DNA of 64,000 bases from Peribolospora baueri (lineage: Eukaryota; Basidiomycota; Peribolosporomycetes; Peribolosporales; Peribolosporaceae). The DNA is taken from contig JAMDHS010000023.1 in the NCBI GenBank assembly GCA_029717555.1, positions 62,001 through 126,000 of the forward strand, written 5' to 3'. The stretch's first letter is position 1, and the number at the start of each line of letters is the position of its first letter. The notes under the pieces are model-generated. The model saw only the letters and a list, made by a program, of their open reading frames with translations, ran no database searches and was not told where the DNA came from. Position numbers and translations under genes: made by a program. Shown piece after piece: positions 33,026 through 45,780 of the stretch.

Positions 33026-33500
33026 CCTGAATCGCAGATGTCCTTTCTAATTTGGATTCTCGATGGGGTGCTTGACAGAAGAGTCGAGCCCGAGCGTCGG
33101 AAGAGGCAGACGGGCTTACGAGCAGCAATATGGGAGCAAACCGTTCCCTCCAGCACAAGGAATTGACAGAGAAGCTGAGCGTACGGCGGCCGTCGGAGTG
33201 CTACCTGGCCTCTGGCGAGGTCGAAGAGGCGAGACGAGGGATGGGATGAGGTGAAGAACGGAATCCGTGGTCGGAAGATGGAAAAGTCGACGCTCACAGC
33301 GCTCGCTCACTTCAGCCTCCGCTTTCGCGGCCGGCTTCTTTCCCCGCTCAACACCGCTCTTCCCCGAACGCGATTTTCCTCCGCCGCAGTCAATCCGGAC
33401 CTGCGCGACGTTCGAAGGTTCGTTCGATGCTGCGACTTTACACCTTCGCCTGCTCGACGTCTGGCGCCCCTTCCACCTTCTCATTCTCTCCTTCTCTGCG
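33026..33500. promoter_or_regulatory. Divergent promoter between eIF2A and MEF1
   Basis: 475 bp separate the two start codons. Both genes encode translation factors, one cytosolic and one mitochondrial, so joint regulation is possible. Pyrimidine-rich stretches precede MEF1 at 33470-33500. Confidence 0.5.
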
Positions 33501-36919
<3,419 letters not shown>

Positions 36920-37534
36920 TTCGATCCTGCCGTCTCCCAGCTTTGCTGTCTGCGTTTCAAGCCTCTTTTTCGTCGAATCATAGGCCTTTCTTCTCCCGTC
37001 TCTCCAATGATCCCCCCCCCCCCTTCATGTCGCTTTCTCTTTTCTCTATGTAGTCTTAGACATCGAAACATGACTCAACACCTGCTTGACGATTGTCGCA
37101 CACCATCGCTATCGAAGTGAGGTGCTACCCCTGGATCCGACCCAAGTTTTCTTGACGCCCATCGCGTCCTGGGGCGACTCCTTATGCTAGAATCATCGAT
37201 GCAGGTAAGACCAGCTGAAGGAGCACAAAGGGACCTTTATTGTCGATTCGTCGGCCCGTCGAAAGGATAACGGTGGGTTAACGATCGCAGATCTAGGCTG
37301 GCGTATCTCATACCGCGCACGCGACGTCGAAGTGCAAGCAAGCTGATCGCCTCGGAGACTCGCGAGCTCGCCGCCCCTTCGCAGGACGACTAGAGGATGG
37401 CCTTTTTAAATACGTGCCTCAGGGTTTCCCGACAAAGGACAGGACTACCTTCCATCAAAGCGTCAGTGTCGAGAAACCGGATGGTCTGGACTAGAGAGAA
37501 TTCGCCGCCTTTTTAGATGAGGTGAGAAGGTGAT
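36920..37534. other. Convergent intergenic region, no gene seen
   Basis: About 615 bp, with a 12-base C-run near 37012-37023. I checked for tRNA-like folding and short conserved frames and saw none. Confidence 0.5.
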
Positions 37535-38083
37535 TCACGACGTCTCGGTGACCGCAAGATACGCCGACAATGGGTCCTGAGCCAAATGTTGCGTCGGACC
37601 GAGGTCAGCTACGTCTGCACCGGTCTTTAATACGAGACGCGCCCCGCAGGTGCGGCCCAGGCCGGCCAGCATTACGCCGAGAGAGCAGCTCACCGCCCAG
37701 ACTTCATACCGGGCCAACAAGTCGCGTTCATCAAAGACGAGGCGGTAGAGGAATGTCTCCTCCCACCCTCTTCCCGTCCTCGCCGCCTCAAACCTCCCTT
37801 GTCCTCTGACGTATACCACCCGATCCTGCGCACGCTCATCGTCCGCGGGTACGAACTCAACGAATTCCATCTTGACAACCTTGAGCGTCTGCTCGAGCAA
37901 AGTAAGGTACGACGAGAGCCCGTCGTGGCCGTGGAAGTCTCGGCCAAGGAAGGGCAAGGCGGGGTGCGCGGGCCCGTGCTCGTGGATGAGGCTGATGGGG
38001 GAGAAGAGAGAAGAGAGGTCAGAGGAGGCGGAGGCGAAGGCCTCGCAGACTCGCTGGGCAAGTTTGGTGGTGCTTGTTGTCAT
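37535..38083 (-). CDS. Small NTF2/SnoaL-like fold protein B
   Basis: A 143-residue protein of the NTF2-like superfamily. Exon 1 is 38083-37694 and exon 2 is 37576-37535; the 117-bp intron happens to be open in frame, but GTGAGC/CAG ends and the better join RYEVWADPLSAYLAVTE show it is spliced. Visible elements are LAQRVCEAFASASSDLSSLF, the PALPFLGRDFHGHDGLSSYL loop, TLKVVKMEFVEFVPADDERA, DRVVYVRGQGRFEAARTGRG and WEETFLYRLVFDERDLLARY, matching helix-then-sheet order. It is only distantly like protein A at 24179-24692. It lies head to head with the steroid-reductase-like gene, 308 bp apart. Confidence 0.78.
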   Translation of the reverse strand: MTTSTTKLAQRVCEAFASASSDLSSLFSPISLIHEHGPAHPALPFLGRDFHGHDGLSSYLTLLEQTLKVVKMEFVEFVPADDERAQDRVVYVRGQGRFEAARTGRGWEETFLYRLVFDERDLLARYEVWAVSCSLGVMLAGLGRTCGARLVLKTGADVADLGPTQHLAQDPLSAYLAVTETS

Positions 38084-38391
38084 CGTTGTTGGTGGCTGCC
38101 AAGGGGAGCCTGGCTACGGGCGGTCTCGTAAACGACGTTCTTGTCGTGGTGGTGAAGGCCGTCGTCCTCGAGCGGACAGTCGAGCTGGATGATGACGTCA
38201 TGGATTGACCGTCGATCACGCGCCCGACGGAAGAAGGCCGCCGACATCGGCTTTCCTTCTTCTTTTCTTCGTCCACGCACCCAACCTTAACGACCCGACG
38301 AACGACTCGACGAACGACTTGAAGAACGATTTGAAGAACGACCCTCTGACGACTCGACGAACGAAGCATACCGCCGCCAAGGGAGACGAGA
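38084..38391. promoter_or_regulatory. Divergent promoter with 12-bp tandem repeats
   Basis: A 308-bp interval between two start codons. It contains four tandem 12-bp units at 38297-38344 (GACGAACGACTC, GACGAACGACTT, GAAGAACGATTT, GAAGAACGACCC) and further degenerate GACGAACGA words on both sides to about 38368. These are good candidates for clustered transcription-factor sites. Confidence 0.6.
38297..38344 (+). repeat. Four 12-bp tandem repeats (GAmGAACGAyyy)
   Basis: Four direct units with regular 12-bp spacing, each holding the core GAACGA, in the promoter shared by NTF2-like gene B and the steroid-reductase-like gene. Confidence 0.85.
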
Positions 38392-39693
38392 ATGCCGGCA
38401 TTCACCCCACTCACCTCCTTCGTCTCCAACCTCGCCGGCGCCAACGGGTCGATTGGCGTGTATGACGCCCTGGTTGACGTCTTCCGGTTCATGCTCCTTG
38501 TTAGCCCCGTGCTCTGCTTCGTCGATGCTCCGCACGGCAAGTTCGGCACTTGGGGCGCCCAAGGTCGCTGGTCGACAGTCGATGGTGCGTCGGACTGTGC
38601 GGTGAACGCCTTCTCGTGGGTTTCGGAAGCCGCCTATTAACGGCCGTTCGCGCTCCTTCTTTCAAATTCAGGTCGCTGGGGCTGGATGGCGATGGAACTC
38701 GTATCGCCTATCATCTTCCTGCTTTCCCTCCTTTCTTCGGATCTATCCCCCGATTCCGCCGAACTCCTCTCCATGCCTCGGCTGGAACGGCTTTCAGAGC
38801 TCCCCTGGCCCTCCAAGATCTTCGTGGCCGCCTTCCTCATCCACTACCTCAACCGCGCCGTCCTCTCCCCGCTCCGCTCGCCAGCACGCTCCCGTATGCA
38901 CCTTCTCGTCGTCGTCTCAGCCGTCATATATAACCTTCTGAACGGCTATCTTCTCGGGGCGTGGCTGGGCGGCCGCGCTCAGATAGAGGGTCGCATGGGC
39001 GTCGTCACACCTGAAGAGCTCAGCGCCGACGCTCCCGCTGGATGGTACGCTCGGGCGATGTTCTGGGTAGGGATGGCGCTCTGGGCACTCGGCGCGGCTG
39101 GGAACATCGTTCACGACGAGATCCTTATGAACCTCAGGAGGTCAGGCAAGAAGTCGCACGGGAATGGAGACAAAACCATCGCCAACGGTGGTGCCGGCGC
39201 CGAGCACACAGAACAGCAAGCGCAACCGGTTTATCGCATCCCCCATGGCCTGCTGTTTGAGCTGGTCTCGTACCCGAACTACCTCTGCGAGTGGCTCGAA
39301 TGGTTCGGTTTTGCCCTCGCCGCCTCGGTCTGCTTCCTACCGGTGGCCCCTCCGGTTTCCGCCTCTGTCACTCTTTCTCCGCCTGCAAAGCTCCCCTTCT
39401 TCACGATCTTCTCAAACCTCCTCAACCGCTCTCCCAGCGCCCCTATCCCAGCAGCTCCCCTTCCGACCCCTCCCCCGCCTCTCAGGGGCGTGACGCTGGT
39501 AAAAGCTTTGAGCCGCTTCCCGCCGCTGCTCTTCTTCCTCACCGAGGTGGCGTTCATGATGCCCCGCACCGTGCGAGGACATTGGTGGTACCACGAAAAG
39601 TTCGGTGTGGAGGGACAGGGCGCGGAGGAGAAGGTCAAGGGCGAGGGAAAGTACCCGAAGAAAAGGAGGGCCGTCATCCCTTTTTTGCTTTGA
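38392..39693 (+). CDS. Steroid 5-alpha-reductase (SRD5A)-like membrane enzyme
   Basis: An NADPH-dependent membrane reductase of the 3-oxo-5-alpha-steroid 4-dehydrogenase family; the natural substrate in fungi is uncertain. Exons 38392-38584 and 38672-39693 join to 404 residues. The join rebuilds GRWSTVDGRWGWMAMELVSP. Family signatures include FLIHYLNRAVLSPLRSP, NLLNGYLLGAWL, WVGMALWALGAAGNIVHDEI followed by LMNLRR, YRIPHGLLFELVSYPNYLCE and WLEWFGFAL. The C-terminal hallmark is split: a Pro/Ser-rich insertion of roughly 60 residues sits between that helix and the closing segment VRGHWWYHEKFGVEGQGAE, which ends YPKKRRAVIPFLL. Such an insertion is not usual in the family. Confidence 0.88.
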
Positions 39694-40175
39694 AGTCTCC
39701 TACGGGCGTGCGATTATTTTTTTTTCCCTTTCTTTCACAGAGACGCACCCCTCCTGGCTGTGGCTCGAGTTGGTCCTCCTTGTCCTAGCCCTCTAAAGAG
39801 GGTTATTTCTGTTTGGTCCATTCACCCAGCCAAGCTTCCTTACCCTTGCTATTTTACTTCTCCAGTATATCCCTTTTTAGTTATACGTGCTCTAACACTT
39901 TAATGTGAATTAGTAGCTTTGCACGAGGGAGCACAAAATCAAAACTCGTCCCACTCGGGGGTATGAGGCCGTTGTCACTACCTACGCAACTTTCAGCGCC
40001 AGACCGACCCTCTCTTCCTTCGCACTCTGCCTAGATGGGGGCCGCTAAGGAGCCGTCCAGTTTGGTCTACGCCAAAGTCGAGTCGATGCGTCAGTCCGTC
40101 CAAGGCGGTCAAGTCCTACCAAAGTGTGGCAATGACAAGGAATGTTCCTGGCGCGGCTACCGCGCCTCCTTGACC
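39694..40175. other. Convergent intergenic region, AT-richer, no gene seen
   Basis: About 480 bp between the stops of the steroid-reductase-like and MPR1-like genes. It is more AT-rich than its surroundings around 39840-39930. No gene or structured RNA recognised. Confidence 0.5.
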
Positions 40176-41514
40176 TCAGTCAAACTCCTTCCAAACGATG
40201 ATCGCGTCCACGTACTCCTCCTCCCCGTCCGATCCCTTCTTCTTTAGCCTCCCCGCACGCGGGATGCGTCCCACCCTCTCAAAACCAAGTTTATCCCAGA
40301 TCCTGAATAAACAGGAGGGTCAATAAAGTCAGAGACGGCCGAGTCAGTCGACGCGAGCGGCGGACGGATTTGATGGGAATAGACGGGCCCGGACGGCGTG
40401 ATCTCACTTCAAAGATGGGGTGTTGTTGGAATACACGAGGTTGAACACCGACGCACGGTACCCTGCTCGCGTTGTCAGCGTCGACGGTAAAACAGAAAGA
40501 AGACGGGGTGAAGGTGGAGAAGGTCAGCGGACCCGGCCCTTCGATCTGACAGGGCGGGACGGTGGAGCCCTTGGTCGATATCGCGGGACCCACCCAGACG
40601 CGGAGCATAGTAAAGGTACGACCGACCCAGGGCGGTGCCCACGCCTGAGCCGCCGTGAGTGGGGTCAACAATAAAGCCGGCGTTACAGTTCTGGGACAGC
40701 ACATTTTCATCAAAGAAAGGCATCACTGAGCCGAGTGGAGCTCAAGGTGACGGTTAACAGCGATAGAGAGGAGGCGACAAGAGATACGAACATGTGAACT
40801 CCGTCCCGGGTAGTTTGGCTTCACCTAGATTAGCCAAGAACGGCCAAGGTTCAAGGGAGGAGGAGACATCTGCTCGTCAGCTCAACCTCCCGGAATACAC
40901 ATGTGAGAGAGGAGCAGCGCATCTCCCCTCGCTATTGCCCGTCGCGAGCAGGAAGCAAGTGGTGGCGAATAATCTATATTGCACTCACCTTCGACGTACA
41001 AAAGCGAGAGAGCCGGGCAATTGTCAGGATATCGCGAAGGGTGGAGAGGTGAGCACCACGGCGACGACGGACTCACGTAGTAGAACCCTCCCAAGACTTC
41101 TCCCCACGGCCGCTCTCCCTTGTACCTCTCCAGGAACGTTTTCACGTTGTCTCCTTCCCGCAACCTGTTCTCCACTCCCTCCTCCGCCACGCTCCCTCCC
41201 AACCCCTCCTCTGCCTCCCGGTGTCCCCAAAGCACGCCTACAAAGACGTCGTACGCGAAGAAGTACGCTTCGAACTCGCTCACGGACATGGGCCCCTCTT
41301 GAGGGTAGGTGTTTCCGCGCTCTAGCTCGGCTGAAAAGAGGCCATGGAGGTGGTCCACGAGGGAGGATGGAGTGGTGGAGAGGGTTAAAGGGAGGGCGAG
41401 GAGCGCTTGCTTGGAGGAAGAAGAGGCGGAGGGCAAGGTGCGGAGGGGGTAGAGGCGAGGGTGGAGAGCGACGGGGGCGATGGCGGGGCGAGGGATGGTC
41501 CCGTAGGCGGACAT
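40176..41514 (-). CDS. MPR1: MPR1-like GNAT N-acetyltransferase
   Basis: A GNAT-fold acetyltransferase resembling yeast Mpr1, which acetylates the proline analogue azetidine-2-carboxylate and lowers oxidative stress through proline-related aldehydes. Minus-strand exons 41514-41077, 40824-40792, 40690-40594, 40462-40408 and 40302-40176 join to 249 residues. The order of motifs follows Mpr1 closely: SSLVDHLHGLFSAELERGNT then YPQEGPMSVSEFEAYFF, GGFYYVKPNYPGRSSHNCNA, GFIVDPTHGGSGVGTALGRS (acetyl-CoA loop), YLYYAPRLGYRASVFNLVYS, NNTPSLKIWDKLGFERVGRI and DAIIVWKEFD. One exon is just 33 nt and was placed using this similarity. The homology is strong, but the substrate here is inferred. Confidence 0.88.
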
Positions 41515-42115
41515 TGTGGAGGAGCGAGAGCGTAGGAAAGAAAGGGGAGAGACGGACGCGAGCGGGAGCCGTTGTAGTCGGCGTTGAGAAACCACTCCTC
41601 CTCCAACAAGTCGCACCTTGATCCTGCTTCCCCCACTCGTGCGTCGTGGACGCTGGCACGGATCGGCACGCACGTGGGAGTGTCGCCGTCGTCGTACAGT
41701 CGCTGATCAAGACTACTTCCGCTCACAAACTTATGTAGCCCGCCTCGAGCTCGCTTTCGTTCCAACTTGTACAACAGAGAGGGAGGTGCGACTGGTACGC
41801 TGCAAGGCTCGCTTTCAGAGACCTCACCCGATATAACACCTATGCCTCACTTCTTAACCCTACATAAGTTTTTCAGCGGTAGAACGAAAGCGAACTTGAG
41901 GCGGGCGACGGTGACGCGCCCACGAAGAACTAACTTGTACGATAGAGAGAGAGGCACGACGGAAGAGAGGGGAGAGGGGGTGTTACGTTGTGCGAGGCAG
42001 TAGGATGCGCGATGACGCATCGTCACGTGCTTACGATAGGTGCTGTGCTCACTCACCACTGCCACACCGCTCTCGAGAAGCAACCAAGGCCCGCCTCTCT
42101 ATGTGTGCAGTTCCT
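41515..42115. promoter_or_regulatory. MPR1-like upstream region with a scrambled repeat block
   Basis: A 600-bp region upstream of the MPR1-like gene. It contains the repeat block described at 41729-41960. No gene is seen. Confidence 0.45.
41729..41960. repeat. Duplicated block with locally inverted sub-units
   Basis: Three sub-units occur twice. A is ACTTATGTAG at 41729-41738 and its inverse at 41860-41869. B is a 24-bp unit at 41739-41762 (CCCGCCTCGAGCTCGC and on) and its inverse at 41882-41905, about 21 of 24 matching. C is a 29-bp unit beginning AACTTGTAC at 41764-41792 and again in the same orientation at 41932-41960, about 24 of 29 matching. The order A-B-C is kept, but A and B are each flipped in the second copy. 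Confidence 0.75.
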
Positions 42116-43153
42116 CTACACGGCAACTCCCGGAACATCCCACAGTGTCCCGTCCGCAGCGCGGTCCCTCATCCATTCCTGAACAATGCGGATGCAATCG
42201 TTGTCGAAAACGTCGGGCTCTTGCCACTCGACGGTGACTTGGACTATCTCGAGTCTGCTCGCCGGCGACCCTGCATTGCGTGAGGAAGCCCTGACTATGG
42301 TTTCCCTTAGCACCTTGCGCACCACCATCCAACCTGGGTTCGTGAAACCGCAGACTCCAGAGACATTGATGAAGGCGATGCGGCGCAGGCCCCCGTCGCC
42401 GCCTGGGCCTTCTGCCAAGCGCAAAAAGGTTTTGAAAGCAGGAAAGTGTAAGGGATCGTCGCTACGCCCGTCATCCAAGTCGGGGCGAGCGAAGAAGAGG
42501 TGGGTGAGCGTGCGAGGGTAAGCGTGAGCGTGCCTCGCCACGTCCTCGGCGAGCTTCAATGACACAATCGGGTTGTACAGCGCCAGCCGCCGAAGCTTGG
42601 GCCAGGCGGGCCAGACCTCCGGTTGGTGCACCTCTGGCCATTCCGGGGAAGCGTCGAGAAAGAGCTCGTCTTGCGCAGAGCAGAACTCTCTTATGTGTTT
42701 CAATCGTTCGAAGACGTGTCGCAGGAGGGGCCGTATACCGTTGGTGTCGTCTTCCGGGTATAAGAAACGGAGGGGGATGTCGATCACAAGGCGCTCCAGG
42801 GTGTCTGCGACGACGCCGAGCAAATTGACCGTGTGCTTCGACGTGGTGAGGTCCAGCTCGTCTCTCGGCGTAAATGGACGCAAGACGAGCGCGGAGACGT
42901 GCCGCGCTAGCCGTCCGTCCGTGTCTGCGCCCAGCGTGCGGCAAAGAAGGGCGATCCGAAGGGGAGTGTCGACATAGACACAGCGTGAGTAGAGCAGCCG
43001 AGCGGCAGTGGAGTGGAGTGCGGAAGAGACGAGACAGAGCGAGAGCAGCGTGCGGGTGGTCGGATGGGAGGCAGGGTGGGCAACCGCCCTGGGAGCGTCG
43101 TCGACGTGCGACACGATGAGCAGCAGCACCTCGACGGGCAGTTCGACGGCCAT
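42116..43153 (-). CDS. F-box-like protein
   Basis: One exon of 345 residues. The N-terminus (VELPVEVLLLIVSHVDD, about residues 3-19) fits the start of an F-box, followed by LLSLCLVSSALHSTAARLLY and then SRCVYV, the usual second half. F-box proteins choose substrates for SCF ubiquitin ligases. The rest has leucine-rich, irregular repeats (HVSALVLRPFTPRDELDLTT; PKLRRLALYNPIVSLKLAED; HAYPRTLTHLFFARPDLDDG) as in many basidiomycete F-box/LRR-like proteins, which form large expanded families. The substrate is unknown. Absence of introns is unusual next to its neighbours but common in this expanded class. Confidence 0.75.
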   Translation of the reverse strand: MAVELPVEVLLLIVSHVDDAPRAVAHPASHPTTRTLLSLCLVSSALHSTAARLLYSRCVYVDTPLRIALLCRTLGADTDGRLARHVSALVLRPFTPRDELDLTTSKHTVNLLGVVADTLERLVIDIPLRFLYPEDDTNGIRPLLRHVFERLKHIREFCSAQDELFLDASPEWPEVHQPEVWPAWPKLRRLALYNPIVSLKLAEDVARHAHAYPRTLTHLFFARPDLDDGRSDDPLHFPAFKTFLRLAEGPGGDGGLRRIAFINVSGVCGFTNPGWMVVRKVLRETIVRASSRNAGSPASRLEIVQVTVEWQEPDVFDNDCIRIVQEWMRDRAADGTLWDVPGVAV

Positions 43154-43894
43154 GCCGCCGCCGCGCGGATACTAGTCGAACGAGTGGTGAAAAGGTCTAA
43201 GTAGGTAGCTTCGAAGCCAAGGGAGCGCCGGTAGAGGTGTTTGTCTTCTCCATGAACCACCACCGCCCGCTGCGCCCAGTCGTCGTCGTCCGTCATCTGT
43301 CGGGCACATATTGTGGCTACTGTATGACGAACTGCGGCAAGCCGCGAGACAGAGACATCCCGCCTGTCACGGAGAATTTGTGGTGGCCATCCACCAGACG
43401 CGCTCGCGAGCCTCCATATAGCCCCGGTCAGCGTCTAGGACGCCGCCGAGTTCTGCCGGGAATTTCTCTTCGCGATCCCGCTACAAGCACCAAAGGAGCT
43501 GGCCTCAGGCGAGTCAGCAGACGACGAGATCAGGTGCCAAAGCACCGTGCGTGCTGTGCTGACGGCAAGGGTGCACAGGCCGAATGACGTCCTCCAAGCG
43601 GCGAGCCTGCGCGTGGTGGTGATGGTAGTAGTACCATACGGGCTTAACGCCACCTACCGCCTCCGCATCTTCGCAAGCAGCGAGCTCGCGCGAAGGCGGC
43701 AGACATCGCCCTGAAGCTTATCTACTCGCATAAGAGCGCAACGAAACGGACGCCACCCAGGCTTCTTGGGAAAGATCGCAAGTACATATATATAGGCACG
43801 GGGAGCGCCTGGCCGTTTACGCTCATGTTTCCCCATTCATTCTCTCTTTCGCTGCGCGCTCTGCTCACCTAAGGTCATCTAATCTTGGCTCAAG
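43154..43894. other. Gap with a coding-like plus-strand segment and a TATA box
   Basis: From 43439, after a TAG acceptor, a plus-strand frame runs 92 codons to TGA at 43712-43714 with high third-position GC; it reads AEFCREFLFAIPLQAPKELA and later DVLQAASLRVVVMVVVPYGL. Upstream exons could not be joined with confidence (an ATG at 43252 is in another frame). A clear TATATATA sits at 43787-43794, about 100 bp before the next ATG. Confidence 0.3.
43787..43794 (+). promoter_or_regulatory. TATA box
   Basis: TATATATA followed by a pyrimidine-rich leader and ATG at 43895, the best TATA-like element in the window. Confidence 0.5.
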
Positions 43895-44332
43895 ATGAAG
43901 TCTTTCACCCCTTCCGCGTCCTCCTCGTGGCTGCCGCCGTCGTTCCGGCCGCAGGCATCGCCATCGCTGAGCGGGCACCAAGTGAGTGAGGACGGGCGGC
44001 CACTCGCTGGCTCGGCCGATGACGGACGCTGAGATCGTGTGAACCACTTCGTTCGCAGCGTTGTGGATAGCGTGCGAGGGCCAGTATTTCAAGATAAGCA
44101 TACTCACCTCCTCGAGCTTCGGCTCGAATTGACCACCTGTCGTTCTATTCCCCCGGCACCGTCAAGGTCAACCCCAGAGGTGCCGGTTGCAACGGACCCG
44201 ACGCCCGACGGTGCCACCAACGCCGTGAATCGGAACGATAACGCTAGCAACTTCGATGACACCCTCCTGATGCTCCTCAACGACGAATGCGCCAAGTCTG
44301 ACTCTTTCTGTACTAAAGACGAATTTGCCTAG
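43895..44332 (+). pseudogene. Possible remnant of a small secreted-protein gene
   Basis: The ATG at 43895 begins MKSFTPS and then runs Ser/Pro-rich. One base out of frame, the same DNA reads FRVLLVAAAVVPAAGIAIAE, a near-perfect signal-peptide core with no ATG of its own, so a single-base indel or sequencing error near 43911-43915 would turn the ATG frame into a secretory leader. A donor GTGAGT at 43982 and acceptor at 44057-44058 flank a 77-bp intron. Downstream, a frame ends NDECAKSDSFCTKDEFA at 44332, but it does not connect cleanly with the leader. I read this as a decayed or misassembled small secreted protein; it may also be chance. It lies downstream of the TATA box at 43787. Confidence 0.3.
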
Positions 44333-44685
44333 TCGCGAATTTGGATCCCCTCCGACGTTCATCACGATGCGGTCCGACGAGGGAAATTTCGCATCAGGCC
44401 ATTTCTCGGCGGACTGGCTCGACCACCGCTGATGCTGTCTATGTCAGGGAAGGACCATCTTAAAGAGTCTCCAAATGCGAGCGACGCGAGCGCGTCTCCC
44501 CATCGTAACACCGTTGCAGCACTCCACACGCTCTCCGTGGCCCTCGATCTTTTACTGCCACCTCCTACTAGTTTCGTTCTTGCCTCCTTAACACCCCACC
44601 CGGTGTTCTTTTCGCGCCTGAACTGTGCTGAATCGCGTTATAGTCCCACTGTATGCATACAACGTCTATGATCACAGCGACGAGT

Positions 44686-45780
44686 TCACGACGACGTATG
44701 AATCCTTGCCCTCCTATCCCGCTTCTCCATCCTGCTCCCCTTATCCCAGGCGTCCCAGACTCTCTTCCTCTCCTTCATTCCCTCCTCCCCGGCCTTGCTC
44801 AAAACGCCCGCCACGAGCTCGACCGTCCTCACCGAGTCGTCGTTCGCCGGAATGGCGTACGTGACCAGCCGAGGGTCCACGTCTGTGTCGATGATGCCGA
44901 TCGTGGGCACACCCACCAGGTTGGCCTCGCGGATGGCGTGCACGTTCTCGAGCGGATTGAGGATGACGAGAAGGTCGGGAAGGAGCTTGTACGTCGCCTT
45001 CAGCGGATCCTCCCCGGCCAAACGTGCCTGTTCCCGAGCTTCTGCCGACGCGGAATCCTGTCGTCCGCTCGCCTCGGCGGCGGCAGCCGCGGCGGCAAAT
45101 GTGGTGGTGAGCGTAGGGGCGAGCAGCTTGGCCGCGTTGGTCAGCACGCCAGGCATCCATTTGTGCGTCGTTACGTGGAAGCCGTTCCTCCCCAGCCTCT
45201 GTGCGGCGCGCAACACGACTGGCTTGTGACCTTCTCGCGTGCCTACGAACACCACCACACCGTCCGCCTTGACCACGCCCTTGACCACCTCGGCGGCGCG
45301 TCGCAGCGCCGGCAGGGTGGCTCTCTCGAGGTCAATGATCGCCTGTCCGTGTCGGGTGCCGTAAACAAAAGGGGTGTTCGTAGGCGAGAAGGAAGTCATG
45401 TTGTGCCCCATCTGCGCCTGGGCCGCCAGAAGGTGGGACACGGTGACTTGGGACGGGGAGGGAGGAGCGGAGACGGCCTTGTGTGGCCGAAAGGACGAAG
45501 AGCGGTTCTGCGTCGACCCGAGCTGGTTAAACAGTTCAATGACTGGAAAGACAAATAAAAGGGGGTATCGTCGTCAGTTCAATTCCACCTCGCCCTCCCT
45601 GGGTCGTCTCGTCGTGAGACAAGCTGGCCGCACACGTAGGACGACCTCGAGCAAGGCCGGTTCGAATAGACAGTTGATCGCACTACACTCACTCTTCCCT
45701 CGCTGGGGTTCGAAGCCCGCCTCCGGTGCTCGGCCGCTCGTCGCGGCCTCCCGCAGGAGACGCGCTGTGGATTTGAGCAT
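44686..45780 (-). CDS. MRP4: Mitochondrial small-subunit ribosomal protein uS2m
   Basis: Component of the mitochondrial 37S ribosomal subunit. Exons 45780-45693 and 45542-44686 join to 314 residues with the splice forming RGKIIELFNQLG. The N-terminus (MLKSTARLLREAATSGRAP) looks like a matrix-targeting sequence. The uS2 signatures are plain: LLAAQAQMGHNMTSFSPTNT, VYGTRHGQAIIDLERATLPA, VFVGTREGHKPVVLRAAQRL, KWMPGVLTNAAKLL, LPDLLVILNPLENVHAIREA, and LVGVPTIGIIDTDVDPRLVT. An Ala-rich and charged insertion of about 45 residues sits after the GVLTN motif. It is divergent from SSB1 with 393 bp between start codons. Confidence 0.93.

Noticed and set aside
36920-37534. Possible tRNA or small RNA gene downstream of MEF1
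   Set aside because: I found no cloverleaf pairing, A/B box pair or terminator-like T-run in the right order.
43237-43587. Plus-strand frame with a Cys-Gly-Tyr-Cys word resembling a zinc site
   Set aside because: Only two cysteine pairs appear, the frame has no family match and ends without splice signals that lead to the coding-like segment at 43439.
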